64,000 nt of DNA from CAWGJF01 sp963822905. GTDB taxonomy: Bacteria > Bacteroidota > Ignavibacteria > Ignavibacteriales > Ignavibacteriaceae. The notes beneath the pieces are model-generated. The model made no database searches and had not been told where the DNA came from. It saw only the letters and a list, made by a program, of their open reading frames with translations. Position numbers and translations under genes: made by a program. Shown here piece by piece: positions 52,836-62,444 of this stretch. Every line of letters begins with the position of its first letter. Position 1 is the first letter of the stretch. The stretch spans positions 186,001 to 250,000 of the forward strand of contig CAWGJF010000003.1 of the NCBI GenBank assembly GCA_963822905.1, given 5' to 3'.

Positions 52836-54317
52836 TTGATACCAGTTACATTTATCTTACCGGCTTCAGACCCGGAAATTGCTAAATCGAATGTTAATTT
52901 TCTGAACAGCTTGTCTTTTCAGAAAAAGATTATAGTGATCAGTAACTATGAAATTGATTTGCAGGACGACAAAGTAGTGCAGATAAAAACTGATCTTCCC
53001 TTTTCAACCAAATCAATAACTGAAATTTTTACGATTTCTCATTCACAATTACTCTGCTGGATATTGAGCAATTCTAAATTTAGTTTCAATGAATCGAATT
53101 TTTTATCGACTCTTGAAGAATTAAATAGGTTTTCTGAGGAGCTGTTTTATTTTGATTACAATATTTCGGCAAATGGTAAAACCGAATTACGTCCAGTCAT
53201 TGATTACCAGCCAGGAAGTGTGCGGGATGATTTTGATTTCGGACCTGCTGTTTTCATTAAAAACGATATATTACAAAAAGTAATTCAACACAACTTATTT
53301 GTCCGTCATAATTTTAAGTTTGCAGGATTTTATCTTTTCAGACTTATTTCATTTTTACTTTCTGGAATAAAGCATATTCAGTTGCCTTTGTTCAATGTTA
53401 TTCCTGGTCAGGGAAGTGAATCCGGCGAAAACCTTTTCAATTACCTTGATCCGGCAAATTGGAAAGTACAAAAAGAAATGGAAACTGCGTTTACAGATTA
53501 TCTGAAAGAAATTAATGCATTTGTCGGACCGGAATTTGAAACGGTTGATTTCTCTTCTGAAATTTTCCATACCGATTTTTCTGTAATCATACCTGTAAAA
53601 AACAGGGAAAGAACTGTTGCAGATGCAATTCAATCTGCTATGTTTCAACACACTAATTTTGAATTCAATGTAATTGTTGTGGATAATTACTCTACAGACA
53701 ATACAACAGAAATAATTAAAGAATTTGCTTTGCAGAATGAAGACATCATTCATATTATTCCTGAAAAGAATGATCTTGAAATCGGCGGCTGCTGGAATCT
53801 GGCTATAAATCATCCTAAGTGCGGAAGGTTTGTTGTTCAGCTCGACAGTGATGACCTGTATCTTGACCAGCACACTTTGCAAAAAATTGAGAATGAATTT
53901 TATGAAGAAAAATGTGCAATGGTCATCGGAAGTTATAAGCTCATTGATTTAAACTTAAATACTTTACCACAAGGAATTATTAATCATAAAGAATGGACGA
54001 ATGAAAACGGAACGAATAATGTTTTGCGGGTAAATGGTTTTGGTGCGCCAAGAGCATTTTTCACACCGGTAATTCGTAAAATTGGGTTTCCGAATGTAAG
54101 TTATGGCGAAGATTACGCAGTAGGATTAGCTATAAGCAGGAAGTTTGTCGTTGGAAGAATTTATGAACCAATATATTTGTGCAGAAGATGGCAGGGAAAT
54201 ACAGACTCGTCACTTACTCCGGAACAAGTAAATAGAAATAATTTTTATAAAGATCAGTTAAGAACGAATGAAATTTTTATCCGCCAGGCATTAAACAAAG
54301 GAAAGTCAAACAAATAA
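52836..54317 (+). CDS. Glycosyltransferase family 2 protein with an extra N-terminal domain
   Basis: A 493-residue protein. The C-terminal half (from about 246) is a GT-A catalytic domain: FSVIIPVKNRERTVADAI, VIVVDNYSTDNTTEII, the DxD-like VQLDSDDLYLD, and NVSYGEDYAVGLA. The first 235 residues also look GT-A-like (IPVTFILPASDPE, FDFGPAVFIKNDIL) but lack a DxD motif, suggesting a decayed second domain. No membrane segment is present. The start is TTG with CGGGGGA upstream. It lies between SpoIID and DUF4922 genes; the sugar donor is unknown. Confidence 0.85.
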   Translation: MIPVTFILPASDPEIAKSNVNFLNSLSFQKKIIVISNYEIDLQDDKVVQIKTDLPFSTKSITEIFTISHSQLLCWILSNSKFSFNESNFLSTLEELNRFSEELFYFDYNISANGKTELRPVIDYQPGSVRDDFDFGPAVFIKNDILQKVIQHNLFVRHNFKFAGFYLFRLISFLLSGIKHIQLPLFNVIPGQGSESGENLFNYLDPANWKVQKEMETAFTDYLKEINAFVGPEFETVDFSSEIFHTDFSVIIPVKNRERTVADAIQSAMFQHTNFEFNVIVVDNYSTDNTTEIIKEFALQNEDIIHIIPEKNDLEIGGCWNLAINHPKCGRFVVQLDSDDLYLDQHTLQKIENEFYEEKCAMVIGSYKLIDLNLNTLPQGIINHKEWTNENGTNNVLRVNGFGAPRAFFTPVIRKIGFPNVSYGEDYAVGLAISRKFVVGRIYEPIYLCRRWQGNTDSSLTPEQVNRNNFYKDQLRTNEIFIRQALNKGKSNK

Positions 54318-54319
54318 TA

Positions 54320-55339
54320 TTGGAAGATAGATATTCTTTAAGTCCGGATGTTCAAAAGCTTATTGAATCAGAAAATTATTCTGATGCGGCTAAATTATTT
54401 TTTGACGAACAGATCAGGGATTGGAACCAGTTAAAAATTGCCTATGAATCACTAAGTTCAGTTCAAACAAAATCTTTTTGGCTGGATGGTTATAAGTTAA
54501 CTGCTCAATATAATCCGAACAGAATTAAATCAACATCGGCAAAAACCGAAGATATGTTTCTCCCACCTGATAACTGTTTCCTTTGTGAAAAGAATCTTCC
54601 CGAAAAACAAAAAGGAATTATTTTACCCGGAAATTATACTCTACTTTGCAATCCATTCCCGGTTTTCCTCGAGCATTTTACAATTCCGAATGCTGAACAT
54701 CAGCCTCAGCAAATAGAAATCAGCTTTAATAATTTGTTAACTTTTTCAAAAATGTTTAGTAAAAGATATTCGCTCATTTATAACGGACCGAATTGTGGAG
54801 CTTCTGCCCCCTTTCATTTACATTTTCAGATGGGTACTAAAAATCATATGCCGGTTGAAAATGATATTCAGCTAATGAAAAATGATTATGGTAAAGCTTT
54901 AGTTGAGAAGGAGGATATTTCGGTTTTTGCTATAGAGGATAAATGCAGGAAAATAATTTTTATTGAATCTTCAGGAATGGAATTAATACAGAAAGCATTC
55001 CAACTTATTTATAATGAATTGAAATTTGTTTGTGCAATAAATGAAGAGCCGAAGTTGAATATTATTTCATCTTATAATGAAGAATCCGGATGGAGTCTAA
55101 TAATTATTTTAAGAGATAAACACAGGCCGGATGTTTTTTACAAGACTGACGAAAGTAAAATGCTTGTCAGTCCTGCCACAATTGACATTGGGGGCATTTT
55201 AATTCTTCCCGAAGAGAAAGATTTTGAAAAAATAAATTCAGAAACAATTCAAAATATTTTTAAAGAAGTTTCAATGAGCGATGAAAACTTTTCAAAACTT
55301 TTTATAAATCTTAATTCAAAATTTGAGAATGTATTTTAA
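54320..55339 (+). CDS. DUF4922 protein with HIT/GalT-like HxHxQ motif
   Basis: A 339-residue cytoplasmic protein that fits DUF4922. The HIT/GalT-type active-site motif HLHFQ (His166, His168, Gln170) is present in SAPFHLHFQMG, and a CxxC pair at Cys86/Cys89 (CFLCEKNLP) may bind zinc. NPFPVFLEHFTIPNAEHQPQ is a conserved family segment. By analogy with GalT and GDP-hexose phosphorylases it may transfer or remove a nucleotide from a sugar phosphate. The TTG start lies two bases after the glycosyltransferase stop. Its own stop overlaps the convergent DUF885 gene by four bases. Confidence 0.85.
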   Translation: MEDRYSLSPDVQKLIESENYSDAAKLFFDEQIRDWNQLKIAYESLSSVQTKSFWLDGYKLTAQYNPNRIKSTSAKTEDMFLPPDNCFLCEKNLPEKQKGIILPGNYTLLCNPFPVFLEHFTIPNAEHQPQQIEISFNNLLTFSKMFSKRYSLIYNGPNCGASAPFHLHFQMGTKNHMPVENDIQLMKNDYGKALVEKEDISVFAIEDKCRKIIFIESSGMELIQKAFQLIYNELKFVCAINEEPKLNIISSYNEESGWSLIIILRDKHRPDVFYKTDESKMLVSPATIDIGGILILPEEKDFEKINSETIQNIFKEVSMSDENFSKLFINLNSKFENVF

Positions 55340-56667
55340 TCTCCCGTCAAACCTGATGGTGTTTGCGGAGTTGTTAAAAGAGTCGTGAAAAATTCCCATC
55401 TTTTATAATTATCACTGTCGCTGTTCTTTGCAATATAACTTTCTACAAGATCTTTCCCGAGATTATAATTTATAACATAGCTTCTGTAATGTTCTATAAA
55501 CTGAAAGCTTTTTTCTGCTCGTTCTTTAGTTACCATTTTAAACTTTTGTAAGTACTCGACAGTTTTTGATTTGTCCCATTTTCCATCAAGATAATTCCTG
55601 GCTGCTTCGTTTGTTGCATAATCAAGTTTGTTTACCAAAGTCCTGATTTTATAATAAAGATCAGCTTTAGAAGAATCCAACCCGGCTAATGGAAAAAGTA
55701 TTTCTCTTTCAAATTTTTCTGCTGAATTATTAGGAAAGATCATTTGAATTCCGAAATTTGCTGTTCCTTCAGCAAGCAGGGAGGTTGGACTAAATAGCGG
55801 ATAAATAGAATATTCTACCCAACCTCTTTTTTTAACAAGATCATTTTCCAATAGTGTGTTATAAACATGATGCCCGGGGTATCCTTCATGCGAGGCAAGA
55901 TCAATTGCGCGGTCAATATAAATAGGAAGATCTGTATTTACCTGAATTATGCTGAAGCTGTTTCCTTTGTACCAGTTGTATGCGCCCCAGGGTTGGTTGT
56001 TTACATATTCAACTTTAAAATTTTCACCGGATGGAAGCTGAATGAGCTGCAATGTTCTTTTTCTGCACTCCTCGATTGCGGCATTAAAAACCTTGTCAAG
56101 TTTTTCTTTAGGAATTATAAATTCATTCCTAAATTTATTCCATCGTTCAGTCACATTTCCTTTACCAGGCAAAAGCTTGTCTATTTCATCAATAATGATT
56201 TGAAAATGGGATTCATCATAATGAGGTGGTTTAGCATCGTAAAGAATTTCAGCTTCTCTATCAAAATCAAAACTGCCTCCTGCAAGCATTACAATATATC
56301 CTTTGATAGAGAGAATCTGTTTGTATAGAAACCTATATCTTAATCTCTCAATTTCACCAGCTTTAAATTTTCCAAGAGATTCAAGGTCTACAAGCAAGTC
56401 ATCTGCTTTTTTGTTTAATGTCGCCGAAGAAGTTGAATCCATTTCAAGTGTCTGTGAGTTTTGTGGTTTCCATTCTGCAGGACCGTAGTAAGCATCAACA
56501 TATCCCGGATTGTACTGATCGATTTCAAGAACAAGCTTTACATATTTTTCAGCAATTGTATTCATTCTTGTTTCCAGTTCGTTTGTTATTCCAGATTCAT
56601 TTTTTGAAGAACAGGCTGAACAAATTAATAGCAGTACAAAATGTGCAATTAATATTTTTAATTTCAT
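55336..56667 (-). CDS. DUF885 family lipoprotein peptidase
   Basis: A 443-residue exported lipoprotein (lipobox ICSAC). DUF885 proteins carry a zinc-peptidase-like site: here ASHEGYPGHHVYNTLL (HExxxHH form) and the downstream Glu in LLAEGTANFGIQMIFP. Other marks are QYNPGYVDAYYGPAEWK and RAIDLASHEG. The fold resembles M32/M3-like helical peptidases, and it probably trims peptides in the periplasm. It is preceded on the same strand by the amylase gene with a seven-base gap, so they may share a transcript. Confidence 0.88.
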   Translation of the reverse strand: MKLKILIAHFVLLLICSACSSKNESGITNELETRMNTIAEKYVKLVLEIDQYNPGYVDAYYGPAEWKPQNSQTLEMDSTSSATLNKKADDLLVDLESLGKFKAGEIERLRYRFLYKQILSIKGYIVMLAGGSFDFDREAEILYDAKPPHYDESHFQIIIDEIDKLLPGKGNVTERWNKFRNEFIIPKEKLDKVFNAAIEECRKRTLQLIQLPSGENFKVEYVNNQPWGAYNWYKGNSFSIIQVNTDLPIYIDRAIDLASHEGYPGHHVYNTLLENDLVKKRGWVEYSIYPLFSPTSLLAEGTANFGIQMIFPNNSAEKFEREILFPLAGLDSSKADLYYKIRTLVNKLDYATNEAARNYLDGKWDKSKTVEYLQKFKMVTKERAEKSFQFIEHYRSYVINYNLGKDLVESYIAKNSDSDNYKRWEFFTTLLTTPQTPSGLTGD

Positions 56668-56674
56668 AAGTGAT

Positions 56675-59068
56675 TTACTTTAGTTGATAAACAAAAAAAC
56701 TAATCGGTGGCATATTTAATGTAATATTATCATTAATAATTTGCTGATTATCCTCGTTTAATAGATTCCTGGCTTCTGATAGATTGTATACTGAAGGCAG
56801 AAGAAGCTTAGTTTGAACAGACCCGGTACTCTTATTTAATATAACAAGTATTCTCTCATTTAAATCAGATCTGATGTAAGCGTAAATATTTTCATCGGCT
56901 TCAAGAGTATAAAAGTCACCAAAACGTAAAGCCGGATGATTTTTCCGAAGATTAATTTCTTCGCTTACAATTTTCAAATTTTCTTTTTCCATTTCATTCA
57001 CTGAATCATCAAAGCGCATCATTCTCCTGTTGTCTGGATCAGAAGCTCCGGTCATTCCAATTTCATCTCCGTAATAAACAACAGGAACACCGGGAATTGT
57101 CATCATATAAGCCATATAAAGCTGAAGTTTTTTGTAGCTTTCAGGATGATCTACAACCGGTGGATTATCCCATGCAATTTCCGATGCATTTCCGTCGTTA
57201 ATATCAAGATCACCATCAGCCATTGCTAAAAATCTTATTTTATCATGGCTGTCCATTATGTTTCCCATTAAGTGATTAACTCCATAAACCGAAAAAGTTT
57301 TTTGCATCTGCTGGTCAAGCAATTCAAATGAAAGATCATTTTTAATAAAAACGGGAATTGCAGTATCGTAAAGATTAAAATTAAATTGTGAAGTTAGTTG
57401 ACCGTTATTCACATATGAACTAATCAAATCATATCCTCCAAATGTTTCACCGATTTGATAGACGGTTTTGTTTTCAGGCTGTTCAATTCTTTCTTCTAAT
57501 TTTCTTGTAAGAGTTCTCCAGAATTTATTCGGTACATGTTTTACGGCATCATGACGAAAACCATCTGCACCTGTTTGGCGTAACCACCAGACTGCATTGT
57601 TTGTCATTACCTCAAGTGCATCTTTCGACTTTGTGTAATCAAATGAAGGCATATATGGTTCAAACCAGGTAGTAAGTCTATGTTCATCCCAGAGCCGGAG
57701 ATTTTTTCTGCCATCTGGCAAATCCAAAACTCCAAACCAATCCCTGTGATTTTTCCACAAAGGATTTTCAATTAATACGTGGTGTGCGACATAGTCTAAA
57801 AGAACTTTCATGCCGTGTTTATGTGCAGTTTCCACAAGTTTCTTCGCAAGTTCCATATCACCAAAATGTTCTTCAACACCCTCAAGTGAAACAGGCCAGT
57901 AACCATGATAGCCTGTATAATATCTATGCGGAGCAGGATATTCCCGGTAGGCATTATTTGTATTATCAATAATGGGGGAAATCCAGAAAGTGTTAATTCC
58001 CAAAGAGTCAAAATAGCCATCTTCTATTTTATTAATAATTCCCTGAAAATCTCCACCCTGGTAATTAGCAGGAGTAAAAAGAGAATCGCGAACGATCGGT
58101 TTATCATTTGTTGAATCACCATCATTAAAACGATCGATCATCATACAATAAATTATAGCATCTCTCCAATTAAAATCACTTTCATTGTTTTGGGGAACTC
58201 CATCAGTTAAAAGCACTGTTTGAATGTTAGTAGGTTTGGCAACGGAATTTACTGCTACTCTCAAAGTATGATTTCCACTAAGGTCTTCTGAAGGAAGAGA
58301 AATAGTAATAAAATTATTATCTACACTTAATAAAGAGCTGATGATTTCCTGATTATCAAGTAGAGCAATAACTTTATCTTTCGTTATCATCATTTTTTCA
58401 AGACCGAAATAAAAGAACTTAACCTGGAATGTGTTCTTAGCATTTACCGAATTTATAAGATGAAGATATGGTTTGATTATTTCCGAACTTTCAACAGTTA
58501 TAACAGAATTATAATCCCCCAAACCATTAGGAACTTTAACCGGGTTCTGTTTGTCGATTAACTCTTTCCCATCAACATAGAATTTATATTCATATCTGCC
58601 GGGCTCAAGCGGGATTTCAATTTCATACATCCCGTCACCGTTTTTGATTGTCATTGGAAGGTTTTCGCGGTTCCAGCTGTTAAATTGTCCAAACAGGTTG
58701 ACGTGTTTCGGGTGTCCCTCAGGTTTATATTTAAATAAATGTTTTTGTTTTTTTTCTAACCTGATTGGGATGCTATAAGTATTCCCTTTATACTTAAAAT
58801 TCAACAAATCCATTCCGGAAAATCTTTCGGCAGGTGTTAAGCGTAGTATTAAAGAGTCCTTAATAAACCGGACATTGACATTTGCATTCTCGATGAAATT
58901 CAATTTGTAATTATCAGCATAAAACAAATCGCTGATTACAATTTCTTTCGTTTGTCCTTTCTCCAGGTTTATTGGTTCAATCAGATCTGTTATGGTTTTA
59001 TGATTTGATTGTGAACAACTAAGCGTAAATAAAAAAAATATGGTATAAAGAATATTTGTTTGTTTCAT
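56675..59068 (-). CDS. GH13 alpha-amylase-family lipoprotein (cyclomaltodextrinase/neopullulanase-like)
   Basis: A 797-residue surface or periplasmic glycosidase with lipobox TLSC. After an N-terminal beta region comes a CBM48/E-set domain (VNLFGQFNSWNRENLPM, YEYKFYVDGKEL), then a linker and the GH13 barrel starting AIIYCMMIDRFNDGD. Conserved regions are VLLDYVAHHV (I), GADGFRHDAVKHV with the nucleophile Asp (II), QIGETFGGYD with the acid/base Glu (III) and NIMDSHDKIRF (IV). A C-terminal beta-sandwich follows. It hydrolyses alpha-glucans or maltodextrins. It is followed closely by the DUF885 gene. Confidence 0.92.
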   Translation of the reverse strand: MKQTNILYTIFFLFTLSCSQSNHKTITDLIEPINLEKGQTKEIVISDLFYADNYKLNFIENANVNVRFIKDSLILRLTPAERFSGMDLLNFKYKGNTYSIPIRLEKKQKHLFKYKPEGHPKHVNLFGQFNSWNRENLPMTIKNGDGMYEIEIPLEPGRYEYKFYVDGKELIDKQNPVKVPNGLGDYNSVITVESSEIIKPYLHLINSVNAKNTFQVKFFYFGLEKMMITKDKVIALLDNQEIISSLLSVDNNFITISLPSEDLSGNHTLRVAVNSVAKPTNIQTVLLTDGVPQNNESDFNWRDAIIYCMMIDRFNDGDSTNDKPIVRDSLFTPANYQGGDFQGIINKIEDGYFDSLGINTFWISPIIDNTNNAYREYPAPHRYYTGYHGYWPVSLEGVEEHFGDMELAKKLVETAHKHGMKVLLDYVAHHVLIENPLWKNHRDWFGVLDLPDGRKNLRLWDEHRLTTWFEPYMPSFDYTKSKDALEVMTNNAVWWLRQTGADGFRHDAVKHVPNKFWRTLTRKLEERIEQPENKTVYQIGETFGGYDLISSYVNNGQLTSQFNFNLYDTAIPVFIKNDLSFELLDQQMQKTFSVYGVNHLMGNIMDSHDKIRFLAMADGDLDINDGNASEIAWDNPPVVDHPESYKKLQLYMAYMMTIPGVPVVYYGDEIGMTGASDPDNRRMMRFDDSVNEMEKENLKIVSEEINLRKNHPALRFGDFYTLEADENIYAYIRSDLNERILVILNKSTGSVQTKLLLPSVYNLSEARNLLNEDNQQIINDNITLNMPPISFFVYQLK

Positions 59069-59113
59069 AATTATCTGGAAATTCTTTGGGGTAAATTCAG
59101 AGGAAAATATAAT

Positions 59114-59139
59114 AAAAAAGCCCGTTAATTAACGGGCTT
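59114..59139 (-). terminator. Strong terminator after the HU gene
   Basis: A 22-base perfect palindrome at 59118-59139 (AAGCCCGTTAA with TTAACGGGCTT), followed on the minus strand by a T-run. The HU stop at 59168 is 29 bases away. Confidence 0.9.
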
Positions 59140-59167
59140 AAAAAAGTATTTAGCATTTATCCAAAAA

Positions 59168-59458
59168 TTACTTTTTAGGGAACACACTATCCTGAGCAGT
59201 TTTAGAAATCTTAAATTTAAGAACTTTCTTTGCAGGGATAACCATTGTTTCACCTGTTTTAGGATTTCTGCCCATTCTCTGTTTTCTCTGGGAAACAGAA
59301 AGTTTTCCAAGACCGGGAAGCACAAAACTTTTTTTAGCTTCTTTATAAGATAATTTTACTAACTCTTCAAGAAACTCTCCGGCAACTTTTTTGGTAGTTC
59401 CAACTTTGTTGGAAAGATGACCGAGTATCTCATCTTTGGTCATATAACCGCCAGCCAT
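59168..59458 (-). CDS. HU/IHF-family DNA-binding protein
   Basis: A 96-residue histone-like protein that bends and compacts DNA. The N-terminal helical part is MTKDEILGHLSNKVGTTKKV and FLEELVKLSYKEAKK. The DNA-gripping arm is LPGLGKLSVSQRKQRMGRNP, with the HU signature GRNPKTGE and IPAKKVLKFK. The ATG is preceded by AAAGGAGAG. A strong terminator follows. Confidence 0.95.
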   Translation of the reverse strand: MAGGYMTKDEILGHLSNKVGTTKKVAGEFLEELVKLSYKEAKKSFVLPGLGKLSVSQRKQRMGRNPKTGETMVIPAKKVLKFKISKTAQDSVFPKK

Positions 59459-59665
59459 ATGATCTCTCCTTTCATTTATGAATGTTTATTATTTCGATGT
59501 TGAAGATAATTATAATTTGTTTCAAAAAAAATAAAATGATGTGCAAATATTATTTACCTGATTGTCTTTAAAGCCTTTAGTAATGGGAGTCTGACGGATG
59601 CTCAACTTTGTGGCTTTAGCTTTTAATATTTATTTTCTATATATCATTAGTCAAAAATTTTCTTA

Positions 59666-61606
59666 TTGATGATTAAACATCTCATTACGCTTCTCTTGAT
59701 CTCTTTTTGTTATCTCTTTCCGCAGGATATTGATTCTCTTAGAGCTATTAATGATTCTACAAGTAATAAAATCAAAACGGATTCAACAATTTTAGTTAAT
59801 GATGCTAGCCTTGTCAACCAGGATGATTCACTTATTGTGAAAGAAGTTATTATTCCCATACAAACACAGCCGCTTACTGAAACAAGTTTTATAATTAGTC
59901 GGGAAGACTTTTTATTTAATGATTATAGGTACACGGGTGATTTTTTAAAACAGTTCCCGTTAACATTTACTCAGGATTTGGGTTTTATTGGTTACCCGAA
60001 TCAAAGTTTTATTTATGGAATCGGGGATGGCGGTGTAAGTTATATGATTAACGGAGTTCTCTGGAATGACAGGTACTTCAATTCTCTTGATTTAAATCTC
60101 ATACAGAGTGAAGATATTGATTCTATTGAAATAGTTCCTTTACCGAGAGGATTTTTATACGGACCTTTCAACAATGCTGTAACAGTTAATTTTATTACCA
60201 GGGATTTTGTTTCACAAGCACCTTACTCGAGAATAAAATACTATGAAGGACCAGATGGCGAAGCAATGATTGATGGGAAATTTAATGCACAGGTTATGAA
60301 AAGATTGAATTTTTCATTTGAAATTACAAACCGTGGAAAGGATTCAGTTTATACTAATACAGCATTCTCACTTTGGCAGGCCAATGCAAAGCTAAAATAT
60401 TTTCTTTCTAACGATTTTAATTTAGCTGTAGATTACAGATTTAATCATCTTAAAAGGGGATTGAATGATGGGGTGGATGTCGATAGCATCAGGCAGATTT
60501 CATCGGATGTAAATTCGATTTTATACGATCCGCTTCAGGCGCCAGTTAACAGTCCATTTAAAAAACAGGAAATAACACAAAATTATATAGTTTTAAAAAC
60601 TTTGTTAAATACTTTCGAAGGCAGCAGATTAAATCTTCAATTTTATTACAAACATGATCTTGACGAACTAGACAACTCAAATCGTTTGATACCCTATAAT
60701 GAAATTAAGAATCATATTTATGGAGTTGACTTTAATTATTTACAAAGGTTTGGAATATTTTCAGGTCAAGTAATTTCAGATTTCGACAAAAGCAATTCTT
60801 TTATTTCATATGATTCAAATCCAATATATAGTGATGAAATTGATTTTAATTATTTATCTGTTGCAGGGATTGTTTCTGTACATTTATTGCAAGAAAATCA
60901 AAAACTTGATGCATCTGCTTTTGTTAAACATTTTACCCAAAATTATAATATAAAAACTGGTGAGTTTGTTGATCATATGAGTGGTTATGGGTTTGATATG
61001 AATTATAGACCCAGCGATAGTTATTCATTTTATTTTGGATATTCAATCTATGGTCAATTTGACTCGGATAGTTGTAAAAGTATTGAATGTGGAGCAAAAT
61101 ATACTAACAGGGACCTTGAAGCTGACATAAGATTTTTCAGAAGATCAAATTCGGTTTATTATTCGATTAGATTACCTGTTTGGACTGGGATTGAAATTGG
61201 AATTCCGAACACATCTTTTGATGGAATAGCAGCAAAATTAAATTTTAGATTTTGGAAGTTATTACTTGAAACAACCGCCTCACACTATTTTGAAAAAGAT
61301 GAATTTTCTCATCTCCCGGATTTTCAATTTACCGGGGGAATTTATCTAAATGATTTTTTCTTCAATAATAATCTTAATTTAAAAACTGGTTTTAAACTCA
61401 ACTATACTGACAGAATAGGAACATATAACAACATTGTTGATCCATCAAACAAACTGGATTTTAATTTGATCGGAGAGATAAAAGAGAGGGTAATAGTTTA
61501 TTTTACATGGGAAAATTTATTTAACAACCAATACTACATCACGCCTTACTTTCCAATGCCAGAAAGAAATATAAGGTTCGGAATTGCGTGGGAGTTGTTT
61601 AATTAG
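59666..61606 (+). CDS. Outer-membrane beta-barrel with TonB-dependent receptor-like plug
   Basis: A 646-residue exported protein (signal peptide ending LFPQ). A plug-like segment at about 75-170 includes SYMINGVLWNDR and DIDSIEIVPLPRGFLYGP, matching the TonB-dependent receptor plug ending IEVLRGP. The rest is a run of alternating strands (LNLQFYYKHDLDELDN, FNYLQRFGIFSGQVI, YSFYFGYSIYGQF) that ends YYITPYFPMPERNIRFGIA, like barrel C-termini. No TonB box is certain and there is no regulatory-like N-domain. The ligand is unknown. Confidence 0.8.
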   Translation: MMIKHLITLLLISFCYLFPQDIDSLRAINDSTSNKIKTDSTILVNDASLVNQDDSLIVKEVIIPIQTQPLTETSFIISREDFLFNDYRYTGDFLKQFPLTFTQDLGFIGYPNQSFIYGIGDGGVSYMINGVLWNDRYFNSLDLNLIQSEDIDSIEIVPLPRGFLYGPFNNAVTVNFITRDFVSQAPYSRIKYYEGPDGEAMIDGKFNAQVMKRLNFSFEITNRGKDSVYTNTAFSLWQANAKLKYFLSNDFNLAVDYRFNHLKRGLNDGVDVDSIRQISSDVNSILYDPLQAPVNSPFKKQEITQNYIVLKTLLNTFEGSRLNLQFYYKHDLDELDNSNRLIPYNEIKNHIYGVDFNYLQRFGIFSGQVISDFDKSNSFISYDSNPIYSDEIDFNYLSVAGIVSVHLLQENQKLDASAFVKHFTQNYNIKTGEFVDHMSGYGFDMNYRPSDSYSFYFGYSIYGQFDSDSCKSIECGAKYTNRDLEADIRFFRRSNSVYYSIRLPVWTGIEIGIPNTSFDGIAAKLNFRFWKLLLETTASHYFEKDEFSHLPDFQFTGGIYLNDFFFNNNLNLKTGFKLNYTDRIGTYNNIVDPSNKLDFNLIGEIKERVIVYFTWENLFNNQYYITPYFPMPERNIRFGIAWELFN

Positions 61607-61631
61607 AACCTTCCAAATTTTACATTCCCTG

Positions 61632-61683
61632 TTCGTTATTCATTATTCAAAATAATATCGAATTTAGAACAAGGAATAACGAA
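61632..61683. repeat. Inverted repeat between convergent genes
   Basis: TTCGTTATTC at 61632-61641 is matched by GAATAACGAA at 61674-61683, with partly mirrored flanks (CCCTGTTCG and GAACAAGG). It lies between the barrel gene and the LytTR regulator. Confidence 0.55.
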
Positions 61684-61695
61684 TGAAGAAGTATT

Positions 61696-62415
61696 TTACA
61701 AGCTCAGCATATCTTTAAACTTAATCGCCTGCCTGCGTGAGACCTCAACTTTATTGCCGTCTTTCATTTTAACAAGCAATCCGCCGTTAAGCCACGGTTC
61801 GATTGAATCAATCCATTTAAGATTAATTATATGCTTCCGGTTTGCTCTAAAAAATGTTTTGCTGTCTAATCTTTCATCAAGATAATTCAGTGTTCTTAAA
61901 ATCAGCGGTTTACTTTCACCAAAAAATAATCTTACATAATTACCTTCTGATTCGAACAGCCTTATACTTTCAAGTTTTACAAACCAACAGCGGTCGCCAT
62001 CTTTTACAAAAACCTGGTCAGTTTCAGTTAGTATTTCCTTGTCAGCTTCAATTGCAGCTTTCTTCCTGCTTTTTTCCAGCAGTTTTTTTATGCTCTCTTC
62101 AAGTCGTTTTGGCTCAATCGGTTTAAGCAAATAATCAAGGGCATTATATTCAAAAGCTTTAATTGCATACTCGTCATAAGCAGTTGTGAATATAACAGCT
62201 GGTACACTGTCTAATTCTTCCAGCATTTCAAATCCCGTTTTGCCCGGCATCTGGATGTCGAGAAACAGCAATTCAGGTCTTAATTCACTTATCTTTTCAA
62301 GCGCATCTTCCGCATTAACCGCTTCACCGACAACGTTTATTTCTTTAAACGGAGTCAGAAGTCTTTTTAATTCTGTACGAGCTAATCTTTCATCATCAAC
62401 TATTAGGGCTTTCAT
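61696..62415 (-). CDS. LytTR-family response regulator
   Basis: A 239-residue regulator (counting from the chosen ATG). The receiver domain has phosphoacceptor Asp53 (LLFLDIQMPGKTG), acidic Asp7/Asp8, and conserved Lys in LLKPIEPKRL. The LytTR DNA-binding domain fills the C-terminal 100 residues: VFVKDGDRCWFVKLESI, FFRANRKHIINL, WIDSIEPWLNGG, KVEVSRRQAIKFKDM. The ATG is preferred over a frame five codons longer because GGGAGGAG lies before it. It lies 29 bases after its sensor kinase gene; they form one operon. Confidence 0.93.
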   Translation of the reverse strand: MKALIVDDERLARTELKRLLTPFKEINVVGEAVNAEDALEKISELRPELLFLDIQMPGKTGFEMLEELDSVPAVIFTTAYDEYAIKAFEYNALDYLLKPIEPKRLEESIKKLLEKSRKKAAIEADKEILTETDQVFVKDGDRCWFVKLESIRLFESEGNYVRLFFGESKPLILRTLNYLDERLDSKTFFRANRKHIINLKWIDSIEPWLNGGLLVKMKDGNKVEVSRRQAIKFKDMLSL

Positions 62416-62444
62416 TTTTTCTCCTCCCAATAAACTAAAGTTTA

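Noticed and set aside
53355..53882. 175-codon frame antisense to the glycosyltransferase gene
   Set aside because: It is a shadow of the GT2 coding frame with no ribosome site or recognisable domain.
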